From NCBI GenBank assembly GCA_900314745.1, contig OMWK01000008.1, positions 21,784-85,783 of the forward strand: 64,000 nt of DNA, given 5' to 3'. The notes under the pieces are model-generated. The model was not told the DNA's origin and did no database searches. It worked only from the letters and a program-made list of their open reading frames with translations. Position 1 is the first letter of the stretch, and every line of letters starts with the position of its first letter. Made by a program: the position numbers and the translations under genes. Positions 49,101 through 56,589 of this stretch are shown here, piece by piece. The DNA comes from an uncultured Eubacteriales bacterium (GTDB taxonomy: Bacteria; Bacillota; Clostridia; Saccharofermentanales; Saccharofermentanaceae).

Positions 49101-49515
49101 GCCCGTTGAGACAACGGCAACACAGGATCCTTCGTATCCTATCGGAAGATTCCAGTTCTCCGATTACATCGGTTACAGAACATGGTGGGATCTGTTCAAC
49201 AATGTTTACGGTATCGACGATATTGCAAATACATCTGACCCGAGAATCCAGATCATCCTGAGCTACAACGGTCTCGATGCCTCCTATACACCGAGCACCG
49301 GAGACGCTCTCCTGCTGCCTCCAGTAGGTGTACTTGACGGAACGATCCCCGTAACATTCCAGGCGGGCGGAGCTTCTTCTTCCGCATCGAGCGGCGTAAG
49401 CGGAGAGATCCAGACAGTTGAGGGTGCAGCGGAGACTGAGGCTGCTCCTGCTGATCCGGCAGCGGCTGATGCTGCTGCGGCACCTGTTGAAGGCGAGGCT
49501 GCTCCTGCCGCATAA
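46114..49515 (+). CDS. Pseudo-PP2C / transmembrane / LysM-like protein
   Basis: A 1133-residue protein of unusual layout. Residues 1-265 resemble a PP2C phosphatase in strand order (AFAVTIGTGLAFLYRDDTLYPLTDAG; DCIILCNKEVYDALGQREIL), but the metal-binding Asp motifs (DGMGG, GDSR, SDG) are all lost. Then follow an Ala-rich tract (about 386-439), a long Pro/Glu/Val-rich linker (to about 900), one membrane helix (about 946-970), a Thr/Glu spacer, and an extracellular LysM-like unit (about 1007-1078; TWWDLFNNVYGI...LSYNGL...GDALLLPP). An Ala-rich end follows. ATG 46114 has CGGAGG 6 nt upstream. It is probably a wall-linked signalling or scaffold protein; the function is not known. Confidence 0.7.
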   Translation: MAVLTNLASTLTARYFPSKTLTDAFYLDGRLFGKREARQADITIEKNERGYFLSVFAHPKLSNYEPGMMPPYEPELRGTCNEVKFGHKEIDEMIEGFLTTAVDVTGKSRIAEADDRTPYFSGIIIRDSEAFAVTIGTGLAFLYRDDTLYPLTDAGIPMEPIDARGNRVADFLYYCSSKTANALWSNFFTLAQDDCIILCNKEVYDALGQREILRILDEADDQCDAAGVIITQASARMPDVPMQFAISFVEDVVSDEKKGLFGFRKKAKEEDTSEMSIQSTFDGGLVGAAANAAAASGFAGSMTIDEYQPAGGNSFVMFGDNAANIVPPAANQQATGNQGIVVEPPKQSKDGDFVQFLDPSVNKGVSEVSAEDVMKTLFRDSVKAASVGAGVAGAAAAAGAAGTAAAGAAQTAAAGTAAAGAVAGAAAGAAAAGSAAESIFVNEAVNPFADMDVTASDSMKPVSTTKFTINNDSDADKTKAVERLDAAFMAKLEQESAEAASTDVKAVESAVSAMTGAEASFVQNNPFVVAKEPAPVVPEAPAPEVVIPEVAAPKVVPAEPVATSPFVAESYAAPKAPEEPAPVPEQPTAGTFVFSQGSEDTVVPDVAAQNAVSSFDPYSVGSGEEMQNAEPPVFGESVLTAPTDEEIKEASEGIPVPEFDIRSEAPKIDESDKLGVEFPVSKDYDKPTDQNTVNDAPETGSDFSLPFENGAETVNDLPEPVPEQIPEMPVYGANDYQSPVAATNADVAVNTPDQGVYSYGQMVNNENMSEEPVPEMPVDYGYAAAAPDPFMGQTEVPSEPASGQSAYESLSPTSYGPYDEQPYMEGKYGYTPGQYQEGYDNPAGEPGAVPPSSDDDWINSILGIDDSAFDMAGAAAGTAAAAAAEGMEAGGAAMADNGYGYNRQPAPTGVPQMQRRAPSPARPRTSASGNGNGGGKRKVPHLNRNGYMFLAFVIVCLVCLIILISAIVRSCGKENAEVTETSADVAVVETQPVETQPVETTATQDPSYPIGRFQFSDYIGYRTWWDLFNNVYGIDDIANTSDPRIQIILSYNGLDASYTPSTGDALLLPPVGVLDGTIPVTFQAGGASSSASSGVSGEIQTVEGAAETEAAPADPAAADAAAAPVEGEAAPAA

Positions 49516-49544
49516 CCACTCAATTGAAAATTATATCTGCACAA

Positions 49545-49577
49545 GAGCCGGCGATTTTGTACCCGCCGGCTCTTATT
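49545..49577 (+). terminator. Terminator after the pseudo-PP2C gene
   Basis: GAGCCGGCG (49545-49553) pairs perfectly with CGCCGGCTC (49564-49572), followed by TTATTATG. Confidence 0.85.
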
Positions 49578-49631
49578 ATGCCTTTTTGTAATAAATAGAA
49601 GGATATTTTTATTATATAGGCGCCTTTATCG

Positions 49632-49640
49632 TGCTATAAT
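49632..49640 (+). promoter_or_regulatory. Extended -10 promoter of serC-serA
   Basis: TGC-TATAAT (49632-49640) is an extended -10 with consensus hexamer. No good -35 is seen at 17 bp. It leaves a leader of about 35 nt with AGGAAGGA before ATG 49682. Confidence 0.75.
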
Positions 49641-49681
49641 CTGTAAGTTGTTTTTATGTATATAGGAAGGAACGTTTAAGT

Positions 49682-50755
49682 ATGCACAAGAAACTATTTA
49701 TACCGGGACCTGTTGAAGTTGCTCCTGAAGTGCTCGAGAAGATGGCTACTCCTCTTATCGGACACAGGACTAAGGAGGCTACGGCATTACAGCAGAGCAT
49801 TTCCGAGAAGATGCAGAAGGTTATGGCAACAAAGAACACTATCGTTCTCTCCACTTCCTCAGGAAGCGGACTTATGGAAGGTGCCGTAAGATGTTTTACA
49901 AAGAAGCGCGCTGCAGTATTCTCCATCGGAGCTTTCGGTAAGAGATGGTACAAGATGTGCACAGCTAACGGTATCCCTGCAGATATCTTCGAGAGCGAGC
50001 TCGGACAGATCACAACACCCGAGATGATCGAGGAGGCTCTCTCCACAGGCAAGTATGACCTTATCACGATCACACAGAACGAGACTTCCACAGGTGTTCA
50101 CAATCCTATGGCAAGACTTGCTGAAGTTTATAAGAAGTATCCCGACGTTATCGTCTGCGTTGATACGGTTTCCTCAATGGCAGGTGACTTCGTTCCCGTA
50201 GATGAACTCGGAATCGACGTATGCATCACTTCCACTCAGAAGTGCCTCGGTGTTCCTCCGGGAATGGCTATCGCAGCCGTATCCGACAGAGCTATCGAGA
50301 AGGCTAAGACCATCGAGAACAGAGGTCTCTACTTCGACTATGTGGAGCTTGTTAAGTTCGTAAAGGAGAAGCCTTATCAGTATCCTTCCACACCTTCTCT
50401 GTCACACATGTTCGCTTTGGACTATCAGCTTGACAGGATCCTCGAGGAAGGTCTCGAGAACAGATATGCAAGACACGCAAGACTTGCAGCCAAGGTTCAG
50501 GACTGGGCTAAGACACACGGCGGTCTTTACTCCGATCCCGAGAATCTCTCCGTTACGGTAACATGCGTAAACAATACAACAGGTCATCCGTTCTCCGATA
50601 TCAACAAGGCTATGGGAGAGAAGGGCTGGCTTATCAGCAACGGTTACGGAGATCTGAAGGACAAGACATTCAGGATCGCGCACATGGCTGATACGACGGA
50701 CGAAGAGATGGATGCACTTCTCAAAGATCTCGATGAGGTTCTCGCGTCTCTTTAA
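49682..50755 (+). CDS. serC: Class V aminotransferase, phosphoserine aminotransferase type
   Basis: A 357-residue PLP enzyme of the class V group (PSAT/AGAT). Markers are LFIPGPVEVAPEVLEKM, TSSGSGLMEGAVRC, CVDTVSSMAGDFVPVDELG and the PLP-Lys motif ITSTQKCLGVPPGMA. It belongs to the AGAT-like branch rather than classical E. coli SerC, but its position 32 bp before serA argues strongly that it aminates 3-phosphohydroxypyruvate. Codon bias suggests high expression. RBS AGGAAGGA. Confidence 0.9.
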   Translation: MHKKLFIPGPVEVAPEVLEKMATPLIGHRTKEATALQQSISEKMQKVMATKNTIVLSTSSGSGLMEGAVRCFTKKRAAVFSIGAFGKRWYKMCTANGIPADIFESELGQITTPEMIEEALSTGKYDLITITQNETSTGVHNPMARLAEVYKKYPDVIVCVDTVSSMAGDFVPVDELGIDVCITSTQKCLGVPPGMAIAAVSDRAIEKAKTIENRGLYFDYVELVKFVKEKPYQYPSTPSLSHMFALDYQLDRILEEGLENRYARHARLAAKVQDWAKTHGGLYSDPENLSVTVTCVNNTTGHPFSDINKAMGEKGWLISNGYGDLKDKTFRIAHMADTTDEEMDALLKDLDEVLASL

Positions 50756-50787
50756 TAACGAGCATAAAGCATAAGGAGCATAAAGAA

Positions 50788-52410
50788 ATGAAGGTATTAA
50801 TCACAGAAAGCATTGCAGAGCAGTCTGTACAGTACTTAAGAGATCAGGGTTATGAGGTTGAGGAGTATCTCGGCCATTCCCAGGAAGAGATCAACGAGCA
50901 CATCAAGGGCTTCGATGCACTCATCGTAAGATCCGCTACCAAGGTTGGTCCCGAGCTTCTTGACAACGCTGACTGTCTCAAGGCAGTAGGCCGTGCAGGA
51001 ACAGGTATCGACAACATCGACGTTAAGGCTTGTACAGAGCACGGCGTCATCGCTCTTAACACACCTACGGCTAACAATATGGCTGCCGGTGAGCTCGCTG
51101 TAGGACATGCTTTCGTAGTATTCAGAAATATCTGTGCTGCCAACGAGGGCGTACACAACGGTGACTTCAGAAGAGGTCAGTGGACCGGTTATGAGCTCGA
51201 GGGCAAGACAGCAGGTGTTATCGGCTTGGGAAGAATCGGTTCAATCGTTGCAAGAAAGCTCAAGGGTATCGGAATGAACGTTATCGCTTACGATCCTTTC
51301 GTCCCTTCCGAGAAGTTCGAGAAGCTCGGCGTAGGCCGCTGCCAGACTCTCGATGAGCTCCTTCCCCAGGTTGATCTCATCACACTTCACACACCTAAGA
51401 CGAAGGATACATACAACATGCTCGCTAAGGAGCAGCTCTACAAGTGTAAGAGAGGTGTCCGTATCGTTAATGCCGCAAGAGGTGGTCTCGTTAACGAGCA
51501 GGATCTCGCAGACGCACTTGCTGAGGGTCAGGTTGCAGCAGCTGCAATCGACGTATTCGACAAGGAGCCTTCTTACAACAAGAAGCCCGGCGAGCAGGAG
51601 TTCGACAACGTTCTTCTCCACGCTCCCAACTGCTACATCACACCTCACCTCGGAGCTTCCACAGTTGAGGCTACTGACAAGGTTGGTTCACAGGTGGTTG
51701 AACTTATCGACGGCGCTTTGAAGGGTGAGCTCGTAGCTGCTATCAACATGCCCCAGTTCTCCGGAAGCATCGATGAGATCAAGCCTTACTGCTCACTTGC
51801 TGAGAAGATCGGCCGCATGTATTTCCAGGCTGAGGCTACTCCCATCAAGAAGGTTGAAGTCAGATACAGAGGCGAGCTCGCAGACAACTCCGGCACAGGC
51901 GTTATCACACTCTCTCTTGTAATGGGACTTCTCAAGGGCATGGGCAACGATCACGTATCTTATGTTAATGCTCAGGACAATCTCGCTGAGAGCGGTATCG
52001 AAGTAGTTGAGACTAAGGATCCTTCCATCCAGAAGTACAACAATCTCATCAACGTTAAGTTCTATACAGAGGACGGCCGTGAGCTTAAGATCAACGGTAC
52101 TGTATTCGCACCCGACACAGAGGTTATCGTCTCATTCTTCGGTTATGAGATGAACTGCCCTCTGTCCAACACTGTTCTTGCTATCAAGAACAACGATGTT
52201 CCGGGCGTTATCGGAAGAATCGCTACAATACTCGGCAAGCACAACATCAATATCTCCTCCATGTACTGGGGAAGAAAGAATCAGGACGGTTCAGACAACC
52301 CGCACGCTCAGGCATTCGTAGCCGTAGAGCAGCCGGTTACACAGAAGATCATCGATGAGCTTGAGAAGGCTGAAGGCGTTCTTAAGGTCTCACTCCTCGA
52401 ACTCGACTGA
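50788..52410 (+). CDS. serA: D-3-phosphoglycerate dehydrogenase
   Basis: A 540-residue long-form enzyme, the first step of serine synthesis. The NAD-binding motif is VIGLGRIGSIVARKL; catalytic elements NAARGGLVNE (Arg/Glu) and ITPHLGAST (His) follow. An intervening ASB-like domain and a C-terminal ACT domain (NNDVPGVIGRIATILGKHN) complete the long type 1 architecture and imply serine feedback. RBS AAGGAG. A repeated GAGCATAAAG element lies in the serC-serA gap. Codons are of the highly expressed type. Confidence 0.96.
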   Translation: MKVLITESIAEQSVQYLRDQGYEVEEYLGHSQEEINEHIKGFDALIVRSATKVGPELLDNADCLKAVGRAGTGIDNIDVKACTEHGVIALNTPTANNMAAGELAVGHAFVVFRNICAANEGVHNGDFRRGQWTGYELEGKTAGVIGLGRIGSIVARKLKGIGMNVIAYDPFVPSEKFEKLGVGRCQTLDELLPQVDLITLHTPKTKDTYNMLAKEQLYKCKRGVRIVNAARGGLVNEQDLADALAEGQVAAAAIDVFDKEPSYNKKPGEQEFDNVLLHAPNCYITPHLGASTVEATDKVGSQVVELIDGALKGELVAAINMPQFSGSIDEIKPYCSLAEKIGRMYFQAEATPIKKVEVRYRGELADNSGTGVITLSLVMGLLKGMGNDHVSYVNAQDNLAESGIEVVETKDPSIQKYNNLINVKFYTEDGRELKINGTVFAPDTEVIVSFFGYEMNCPLSNTVLAIKNNDVPGVIGRIATILGKHNINISSMYWGRKNQDGSDNPHAQAFVAVEQPVTQKIIDELEKAEGVLKVSLLELD

Positions 52411-52418
52411 CATAATAA

Positions 52419-53528
52419 GTGAAGTATCACTTCAGTAACAAAAAAGGCTGGATGAACGACCCCAACGGACTTGTGTTCTACAGGGGTCGTTTTCACGCTT
52501 TCTTCCAGCATTATCCTCACGCACCGAGGTGGGGGCAGATGCATTGGGGTCACTGCGTCTCCGATGATCTTATAAGCTGGGAGGAGCTCCCGATCGCGCT
52601 TTATCCCGACATGCCTTACGACAATGGAACCAACGGCGGCTGCTTCTCCGGATCTGCGATAGAGAAGGACGGCAGGCTTTACCTGTTCTATACATCCGTT
52701 GATGAGGAAGGAAATCAGACCCAGTCCGTGGCTTTTACCGACGACGGTCTTACCTTCACAAAGTACGAAGGCAACCCGGTAATAAGAGAGAACCCCATAG
52801 GGAACAGCAGGGAATTCCGAGACCCCAAGGTATTCGAGTATCAGGGCGAGTACAGGATGGTTGTAGGCGCAGGTTCTAAGCACAACACCGGATCTGTTCT
52901 GATTTACAGATCCGAGGATCTTCTTAACTGGGAATATCTGGGCGAGCTTCTGACTGACGGCAGATTCGGCAATATAATTGAGTGCCCGAATCTTTTTGAA
53001 GTTGACGGGAAGTGGGTGCTGATGTTCTCGTCCATCAAGGCGATGCCGCACAGGGTTATCTTCGCCGCAGGTGAGTTCGACGGAACTTCTTTCACACCTG
53101 AGATTCCTGACGGGCAGCCCGATTCATGGCCCTACTTCACGATAGAGACGGGGCCGGACTTCTATGCGCCTCAGATACTTGACGCTCCCGACGGAAGGAA
53201 GATCAACATCGCGTGGATGTACAACTGGAACCGCCGCGAGGACAAGGGGCAGCTTCAGGTGGGAGCCTTCACCTTCCCCCGCGAAATGGCTTTCGACAGG
53301 GCGGGCAGGCTTACGATGCTTCCCATTACGGAGGGACTTCACCTTCTTAAGAAGGAATCGACTTTTGTTTCTTACGAGAACGGGAGACTTCGCGTAAGAT
53401 TCGGCGACAGGACCGTCCTCGAAAGGCCTTATGCACACGAGCCCGATGTGCTGACGCTCGAGGATGTCGGCAGCGTGGAACTGTTTATTAACGGAGGAAC
53501 TGAAAACATTACGGTATACGTATGTTAG
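52419..53528 (+). CDS. Glycoside hydrolase family 32 (sucrase/fructanase)
   Basis: A 369-residue five-bladed propeller enzyme that hydrolyses fructosyl bonds. The nucleophile motif is GWMNDPNG (Asp14), the transition-state motif is EFRDPKVFE, and the acid/base motif is IIECPNLFEVDG. WGHCVSDDLISWEELPIAL and CFSGSAI are also typical. There is no signal peptide, so it is cytoplasmic and probably acts on sucrose or sucrose 6-phosphate. It is shorter than usual (about 450-490): the C-terminal beta-sandwich is reduced. Start GTG, 8 bp after serA, without an obvious ribosome site, so it may be coupled to serA. Confidence 0.9.
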   Translation: MKYHFSNKKGWMNDPNGLVFYRGRFHAFFQHYPHAPRWGQMHWGHCVSDDLISWEELPIALYPDMPYDNGTNGGCFSGSAIEKDGRLYLFYTSVDEEGNQTQSVAFTDDGLTFTKYEGNPVIRENPIGNSREFRDPKVFEYQGEYRMVVGAGSKHNTGSVLIYRSEDLLNWEYLGELLTDGRFGNIIECPNLFEVDGKWVLMFSSIKAMPHRVIFAAGEFDGTSFTPEIPDGQPDSWPYFTIETGPDFYAPQILDAPDGRKINIAWMYNWNRREDKGQLQVGAFTFPREMAFDRAGRLTMLPITEGLHLLKKESTFVSYENGRLRVRFGDRTVLERPYAHEPDVLTLEDVGSVELFINGGTENITVYVC

Positions 53529-53538
53529 AATGTGACTT

Positions 53539-54243
53539 ATGATCAGTGTGGTTTTGTTGGCGTATAAGGAGGCAGAGAGCCTCACGATTCTCTTTCCGAG
53601 ACTTATCGAGAAGATGGATTCTCTGGGGGAGGAGTATGAACTCATAGTAGTTGATACCGCGAAGCCACTCGATAATACGAGTGAAGTATGTGAGAAGTTC
53701 GGTGCGAGGTACGTGAACCAGGAGGATCCCGGCTTCGGAGGCGCCTACCGTAAGGGCATATCGGTCATCAAAGGTGACAAGATGCTCGTTCTGGACAGCG
53801 ACGGATCACATGACCCGAAGTACATACCCGACATCTATAACAAGTACAAGGAAGGCTACGACGTCGTCATCGGCTCGCGCTACACGAAGGGCGGCAAGAC
53901 GGAGGATGCGGTAACGTCGAGGATCATGTCTCATATCCTTAACGGCGTCTACAGAGTCGTTACCGGCGTCAAGGCGAAGGATCTGTCGACGAACTTCAGA
54001 ATATACAGGGCTGACCTCATTAGGCAGGTTAAGCTGTCTTCGGTAAACTACGATGTCCTGGAGGAAGTTCTTCTTCTGATGAAGCTCAAGGCGGGGAAGA
54101 AGAATTTCAGGGTCGGCGAGATACCGATCACGTTCAATAAGAGAATCGCGGGTGAGTCGAAGCGAAGGCTCATACCGTTCATAATAAGCTACATCAAGAC
54201 GATGTTCAGACTTATAGGAATCAGAATAAAGGGAGCGAATTGA
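53539..54243 (+). CDS. GT2-family glycosyltransferase (DPM1-like)
   Basis: A 234-residue GT-A-fold transferase. ISVVLLAYKEAESLTILFP opens the fold, LVLDSDGSHDPKYIP carries the DxD metal site, and VVIGSRYTKGG and NFRIYR are typical of dolichol-phosphate-mannose-synthase-like enzymes. There is no C-terminal membrane domain. It probably makes a polyprenyl-phosphate sugar. No Shine-Dalgarno; the extended -10 TGT-TAGAAT (53523-53531) ends 7 nt before ATG. A terminator follows. Confidence 0.9.
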   Translation: MISVVLLAYKEAESLTILFPRLIEKMDSLGEEYELIVVDTAKPLDNTSEVCEKFGARYVNQEDPGFGGAYRKGISVIKGDKMLVLDSDGSHDPKYIPDIYNKYKEGYDVVIGSRYTKGGKTEDAVTSRIMSHILNGVYRVVTGVKAKDLSTNFRIYRADLIRQVKLSSVNYDVLEEVLLLMKLKAGKKNFRVGEIPITFNKRIAGESKRRLIPFIISYIKTMFRLIGIRIKGAN

Positions 54244-54257
54244 CCGCTCCTTTTATT
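54232..54257 (+). terminator. Terminator after the GT2 gene
   Basis: GGAGCG (54232-54237) pairs with CGCTCC (54245-54250), followed by TTTTATT. The stem overlaps the stop codon region. Confidence 0.75.
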
Positions 54258-54269
54258 CTGTAGAGATTA

Positions 54270-55346
54270 TCAGTTCTCCTTGTAGCTTCCGAGGAAAGTG
54301 AATTCGTTAGGCTCGCTGTCGAGCTGGCAGAGAAGGTTGATGAATTCCTCCGAATAGACCGATGCCTCGACGTCGAGATAGAACATGAATTCGAAGTCCT
54401 TGCCTTCGATGGGGCGGGACTCGAGTTTGGTGAGGTTAAGTCCGAGGGCAGAGAATCTCGCGAGCATGTCTGATAGTGAACCCGGTGTGTGCCCGAGGGA
54501 TAGCATGATGGACGCCTTGTCCGCGCCGGGATATATCTCGAGGTCTTTGCAGATGACGATGAACCTCGTGTAGTTGTGGTCGGAGTTCTGAACCTTGTCG
54601 TTCATCACATCAAGACCGTAGAGGGAAGCGCAGTCGGGGGAGGAGATGGCAGCGATGTCGTCACGCTCGCTGTTAGCGACCATCTGTGCCGCGACCGCCG
54701 TGTTGGCGACGATGTTTACCTTGATTTCCTGATGCTCGCGGAGGAACTTGCTGCACTGGCCAATTGCCTGGCTATGGGAATAGACTTCCTTTATGTCTTC
54801 AAGCTTCGTTCCGGGCTTGGCGAGAAGCCTGTGCGAGATCTGAAGCTTCATCGCGCGGACGATGTGGAACTTATGAGACTTCATGAGGTCGTACACCTGC
54901 GTCACGGAGCCGTAGGATGAGTTCTCGATGGGGAGCACGCCGTACTTGCAAAGCCCCGCCTCGACTGCGTGGAACACACCGTCGAATGTGCGGAAGTACA
55001 TGATGTCAGCATTAGCGAAAAGCTTGTCCGTGGCGATCTGCGAGTATGCGCCCTCGATGCCCTGGCACGCGACGAAAGCGGAATCGGGGAATATCTTGGG
55101 CGTATTCATAAGAGCGTCCTCTATCGTCTTATCCAATGTGGAAGAGCCCTCTGTATGAGTCGATGAATATGAATGCGACAACCCGAAGAGCGTACGGAAC
55201 AAAGTCTTCTCAAGTGTTGTGACGGTTGCGTCGCCTTCGTCGTTCAGTGCATAGACGAAGTGTCTCTCGTAATCTCTGGGTGCATTCATGCGGATCCTCT
55301 GCGATACGAGTTCTGCGATCTTACTGTCGAGCTGTTCAGGTGTCAT
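54270..55346 (-). CDS. pheA: Prephenate dehydratase with N-terminal chorismate mutase-like remnant
   Basis: A 358-residue enzyme of phenylalanine synthesis. Residues 1-95 (MTPEQLDSKIAELVSQRIRM) are a short helical segment resembling a reduced chorismate mutase domain, probably inactive. Residues about 95-270 are the PDT domain (CQGIEGAYSQIATDKLF, PIENSSYGSVTQVYDL, NYTRFIVI with the TRF motif). Residues about 275-358 are the ACT domain (GHTPGSLSDMLARFSALG, LESRPIEG with the ESRP Phe-binding motif). A CGGAGGA site precedes the ATG. Expression should be governed by the Phe-rich attenuator at 55372-55520. Confidence 0.92.
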   Translation of the reverse strand: MTPEQLDSKIAELVSQRIRMNAPRDYERHFVYALNDEGDATVTTLEKTLFRTLFGLSHSYSSTHTEGSSTLDKTIEDALMNTPKIFPDSAFVACQGIEGAYSQIATDKLFANADIMYFRTFDGVFHAVEAGLCKYGVLPIENSSYGSVTQVYDLMKSHKFHIVRAMKLQISHRLLAKPGTKLEDIKEVYSHSQAIGQCSKFLREHQEIKVNIVANTAVAAQMVANSERDDIAAISSPDCASLYGLDVMNDKVQNSDHNYTRFIVICKDLEIYPGADKASIMLSLGHTPGSLSDMLARFSALGLNLTKLESRPIEGKDFEFMFYLDVEASVYSEEFINLLCQLDSEPNEFTFLGSYKEN

Positions 55347-55371
55347 GTTTTTGTCCTCCGTTTGTCTGAAT

Positions 55372-55405
55372 AAGAAAAGGCCCCGCAGTTCTCACTGCAG
55401 GGCCT
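55372..55405 (-). terminator. Attenuator terminator of pheA
   Basis: On the minus strand AGGCCCTGCAG pairs with CTGCGGGGCCT (11 bp, one G-U; plus-strand arms 55378-55388 and 55395-55405), followed by TTTTCTT. TGCAGTGAGAACT within its 5' arm and loop is perfectly complementary over 13 nt to the 3' part of the leader-peptide gene (55441-55453), an alternative antiterminator. Confidence 0.94.
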
Positions 55406-55430
55406 GTGCTTATCTGTTCAATCCTGAATG

Positions 55431-55520
55431 TCACATTTTTTGCAGTGAGAACTTCTTCGATTCCGTAAAGAAACCAAAACCAAAAAAGAAATCAAAGCCT
55501 GTAAAAATGTTTCTGTTCAT
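55431..55520 (-). CDS. pheL: Phe-rich leader peptide of pheA (PheL-type)
   Basis: A 29-residue frame with nine Phe. Residues 6-18 read FTGFDFFFGFGFF, and the tail is TESKKFSLQKM. It ends 26 bp before the attenuator terminator. Codons for F24-S25-L26 and part of Q27 form the antiterminator strand. A ribosome stalled on the Phe cluster (codons at about 55467-55505) would leave 55441-55453 free, while one finishing at the TGA would cover it. No ribosome site is present: the TATAAT box ends 7 nt before the ATG, so the leader mRNA is probably leaderless. An in-frame ATG 9 nt upstream lies inside the -10 region. Confidence 0.92.
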   Translation of the reverse strand: MNRNIFTGFDFFFGFGFFTESKKFSLQKM

Positions 55521-55527
55521 GGTTGGC

Positions 55528-55556
55528 ATTATAAACGTAGTGGTTTTGATTGGCAA
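55528..55556 (-). promoter_or_regulatory. Promoter of the pheL-pheA unit
   Basis: Minus strand TTGCCA (55551-55556), 17-bp spacer, TATAAT (55528-55533). The predicted first base is at or next to the pheL ATG. The promoter lies directly after the stop of the upstream DHH gene. Confidence 0.9.
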
Positions 55557-55559
55557 TAG

Positions 55560-56543
55560 TTAATTGAAACTTTTGATCGCAGTCATGAATAGTTCCTGTA
55601 TGCGGTCCTCTGGCTCCGGGCCCAGTTTATCAACGTCTTCAAGACGTATCATGCCACCCGCCATGAAAGAGTGCCCGCCTCCGGAACCTATTCCGTTAAG
55701 AGCAGATTCCGTGAGAATGCCCGCATCGACACTCGGGATCTCCGAACGGACCGAGAATTTCCAGCCGTCATCTCTCGTCGCATATACGACTGCCACCTCG
55801 ACTTCGATGAGTGACAGAATAAAGTCAGCCACGATGGCAACGAGCGCATCGGGACAGGAGAATTCGATCTTCGCGAATCCGACATTATCGTAGAGGACCA
55901 TGTTCTTGATGGCGTCGCCGTATGCCCTTAAGTTGTCGAATTCCATCGAATTCTTCTCGAGCTTCCGGATTATCGATTCGTCTGCATATGCAAAAAGGAA
56001 ACCGTATACATCTATGTCTTCTTCGGTGACACCTCTTGTAAGGTTCAGTGTATCCATCTTAAGTCCGTAAAGAAGGGCGGTCGCGATGTTCACATCAACC
56101 GGGACGCCAAGTTCCCTGAAGTACCCCGCTATTATCGTCGCACAGCTTCCGACTATCCTGATATCGCGGAAGAACATATTGCCGTTCTCCTTCAAAGGAT
56201 GGTGATCTATGGCGGCGATCTCGTCGCCCTCGAGATCCTCTATGTTGCCTGCCCCTTTCTGCGAATCCACACAGATAATATAGTCATCCGGTGACATGCC
56301 GGATATGAATTCTTCCTTAGACCTTATATCTATACCGAGGGACTCAGTCATCTTCCTGGTGCTTAAATGGTCGATCCGTCCCACATAGCAGATTGTGGAT
56401 TCGATACCGAAGTATTTGAATAACTGCTGAAGACCGTAGCCTGAAGCGATCGCATCAGGATCCGGAAAGTTGTGTGTCTGTATGTAGACATGATGACCGC
56501 GGCAATGATCGATCAGGTCAATTATCGTATTACCCTTGTCCAT
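55560..56543 (-). CDS. DHH-family phosphoesterase (NrnA-like)
   Basis: A 327-residue protein with the DHH domain (NFPDPDAIASGYGL for the first Asp pair, CVDSQ, AIDHHPL, GSCATII) and the DHHA1 domain ending GSGGGHSFMAGGMI. Relatives degrade short RNAs, pAp or cyclic dinucleotide products. ATG 56543 is preferred to a longer frame because the extended -10 TGT-TATAAT (minus strand, 56550-56558) ends 6 nt before it and the upstream extension would run into the divergent gene. No Shine-Dalgarno. Confidence 0.88.
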   Translation of the reverse strand: MDKGNTIIDLIDHCRGHHVYIQTHNFPDPDAIASGYGLQQLFKYFGIESTICYVGRIDHLSTRKMTESLGIDIRSKEEFISGMSPDDYIICVDSQKGAGNIEDLEGDEIAAIDHHPLKENGNMFFRDIRIVGSCATIIAGYFRELGVPVDVNIATALLYGLKMDTLNLTRGVTEEDIDVYGFLFAYADESIIRKLEKNSMEFDNLRAYGDAIKNMVLYDNVGFAKIEFSCPDALVAIVADFILSLIEVEVAVVYATRDDGWKFSVRSEIPSVDAGILTESALNGIGSGGGHSFMAGGMIRLEDVDKLGPEPEDRIQELFMTAIKSFN

Positions 56544-56589
56544 AAAGGTATTATAACAGGAATCACGGTCATGGGTTATAATAACGGAT

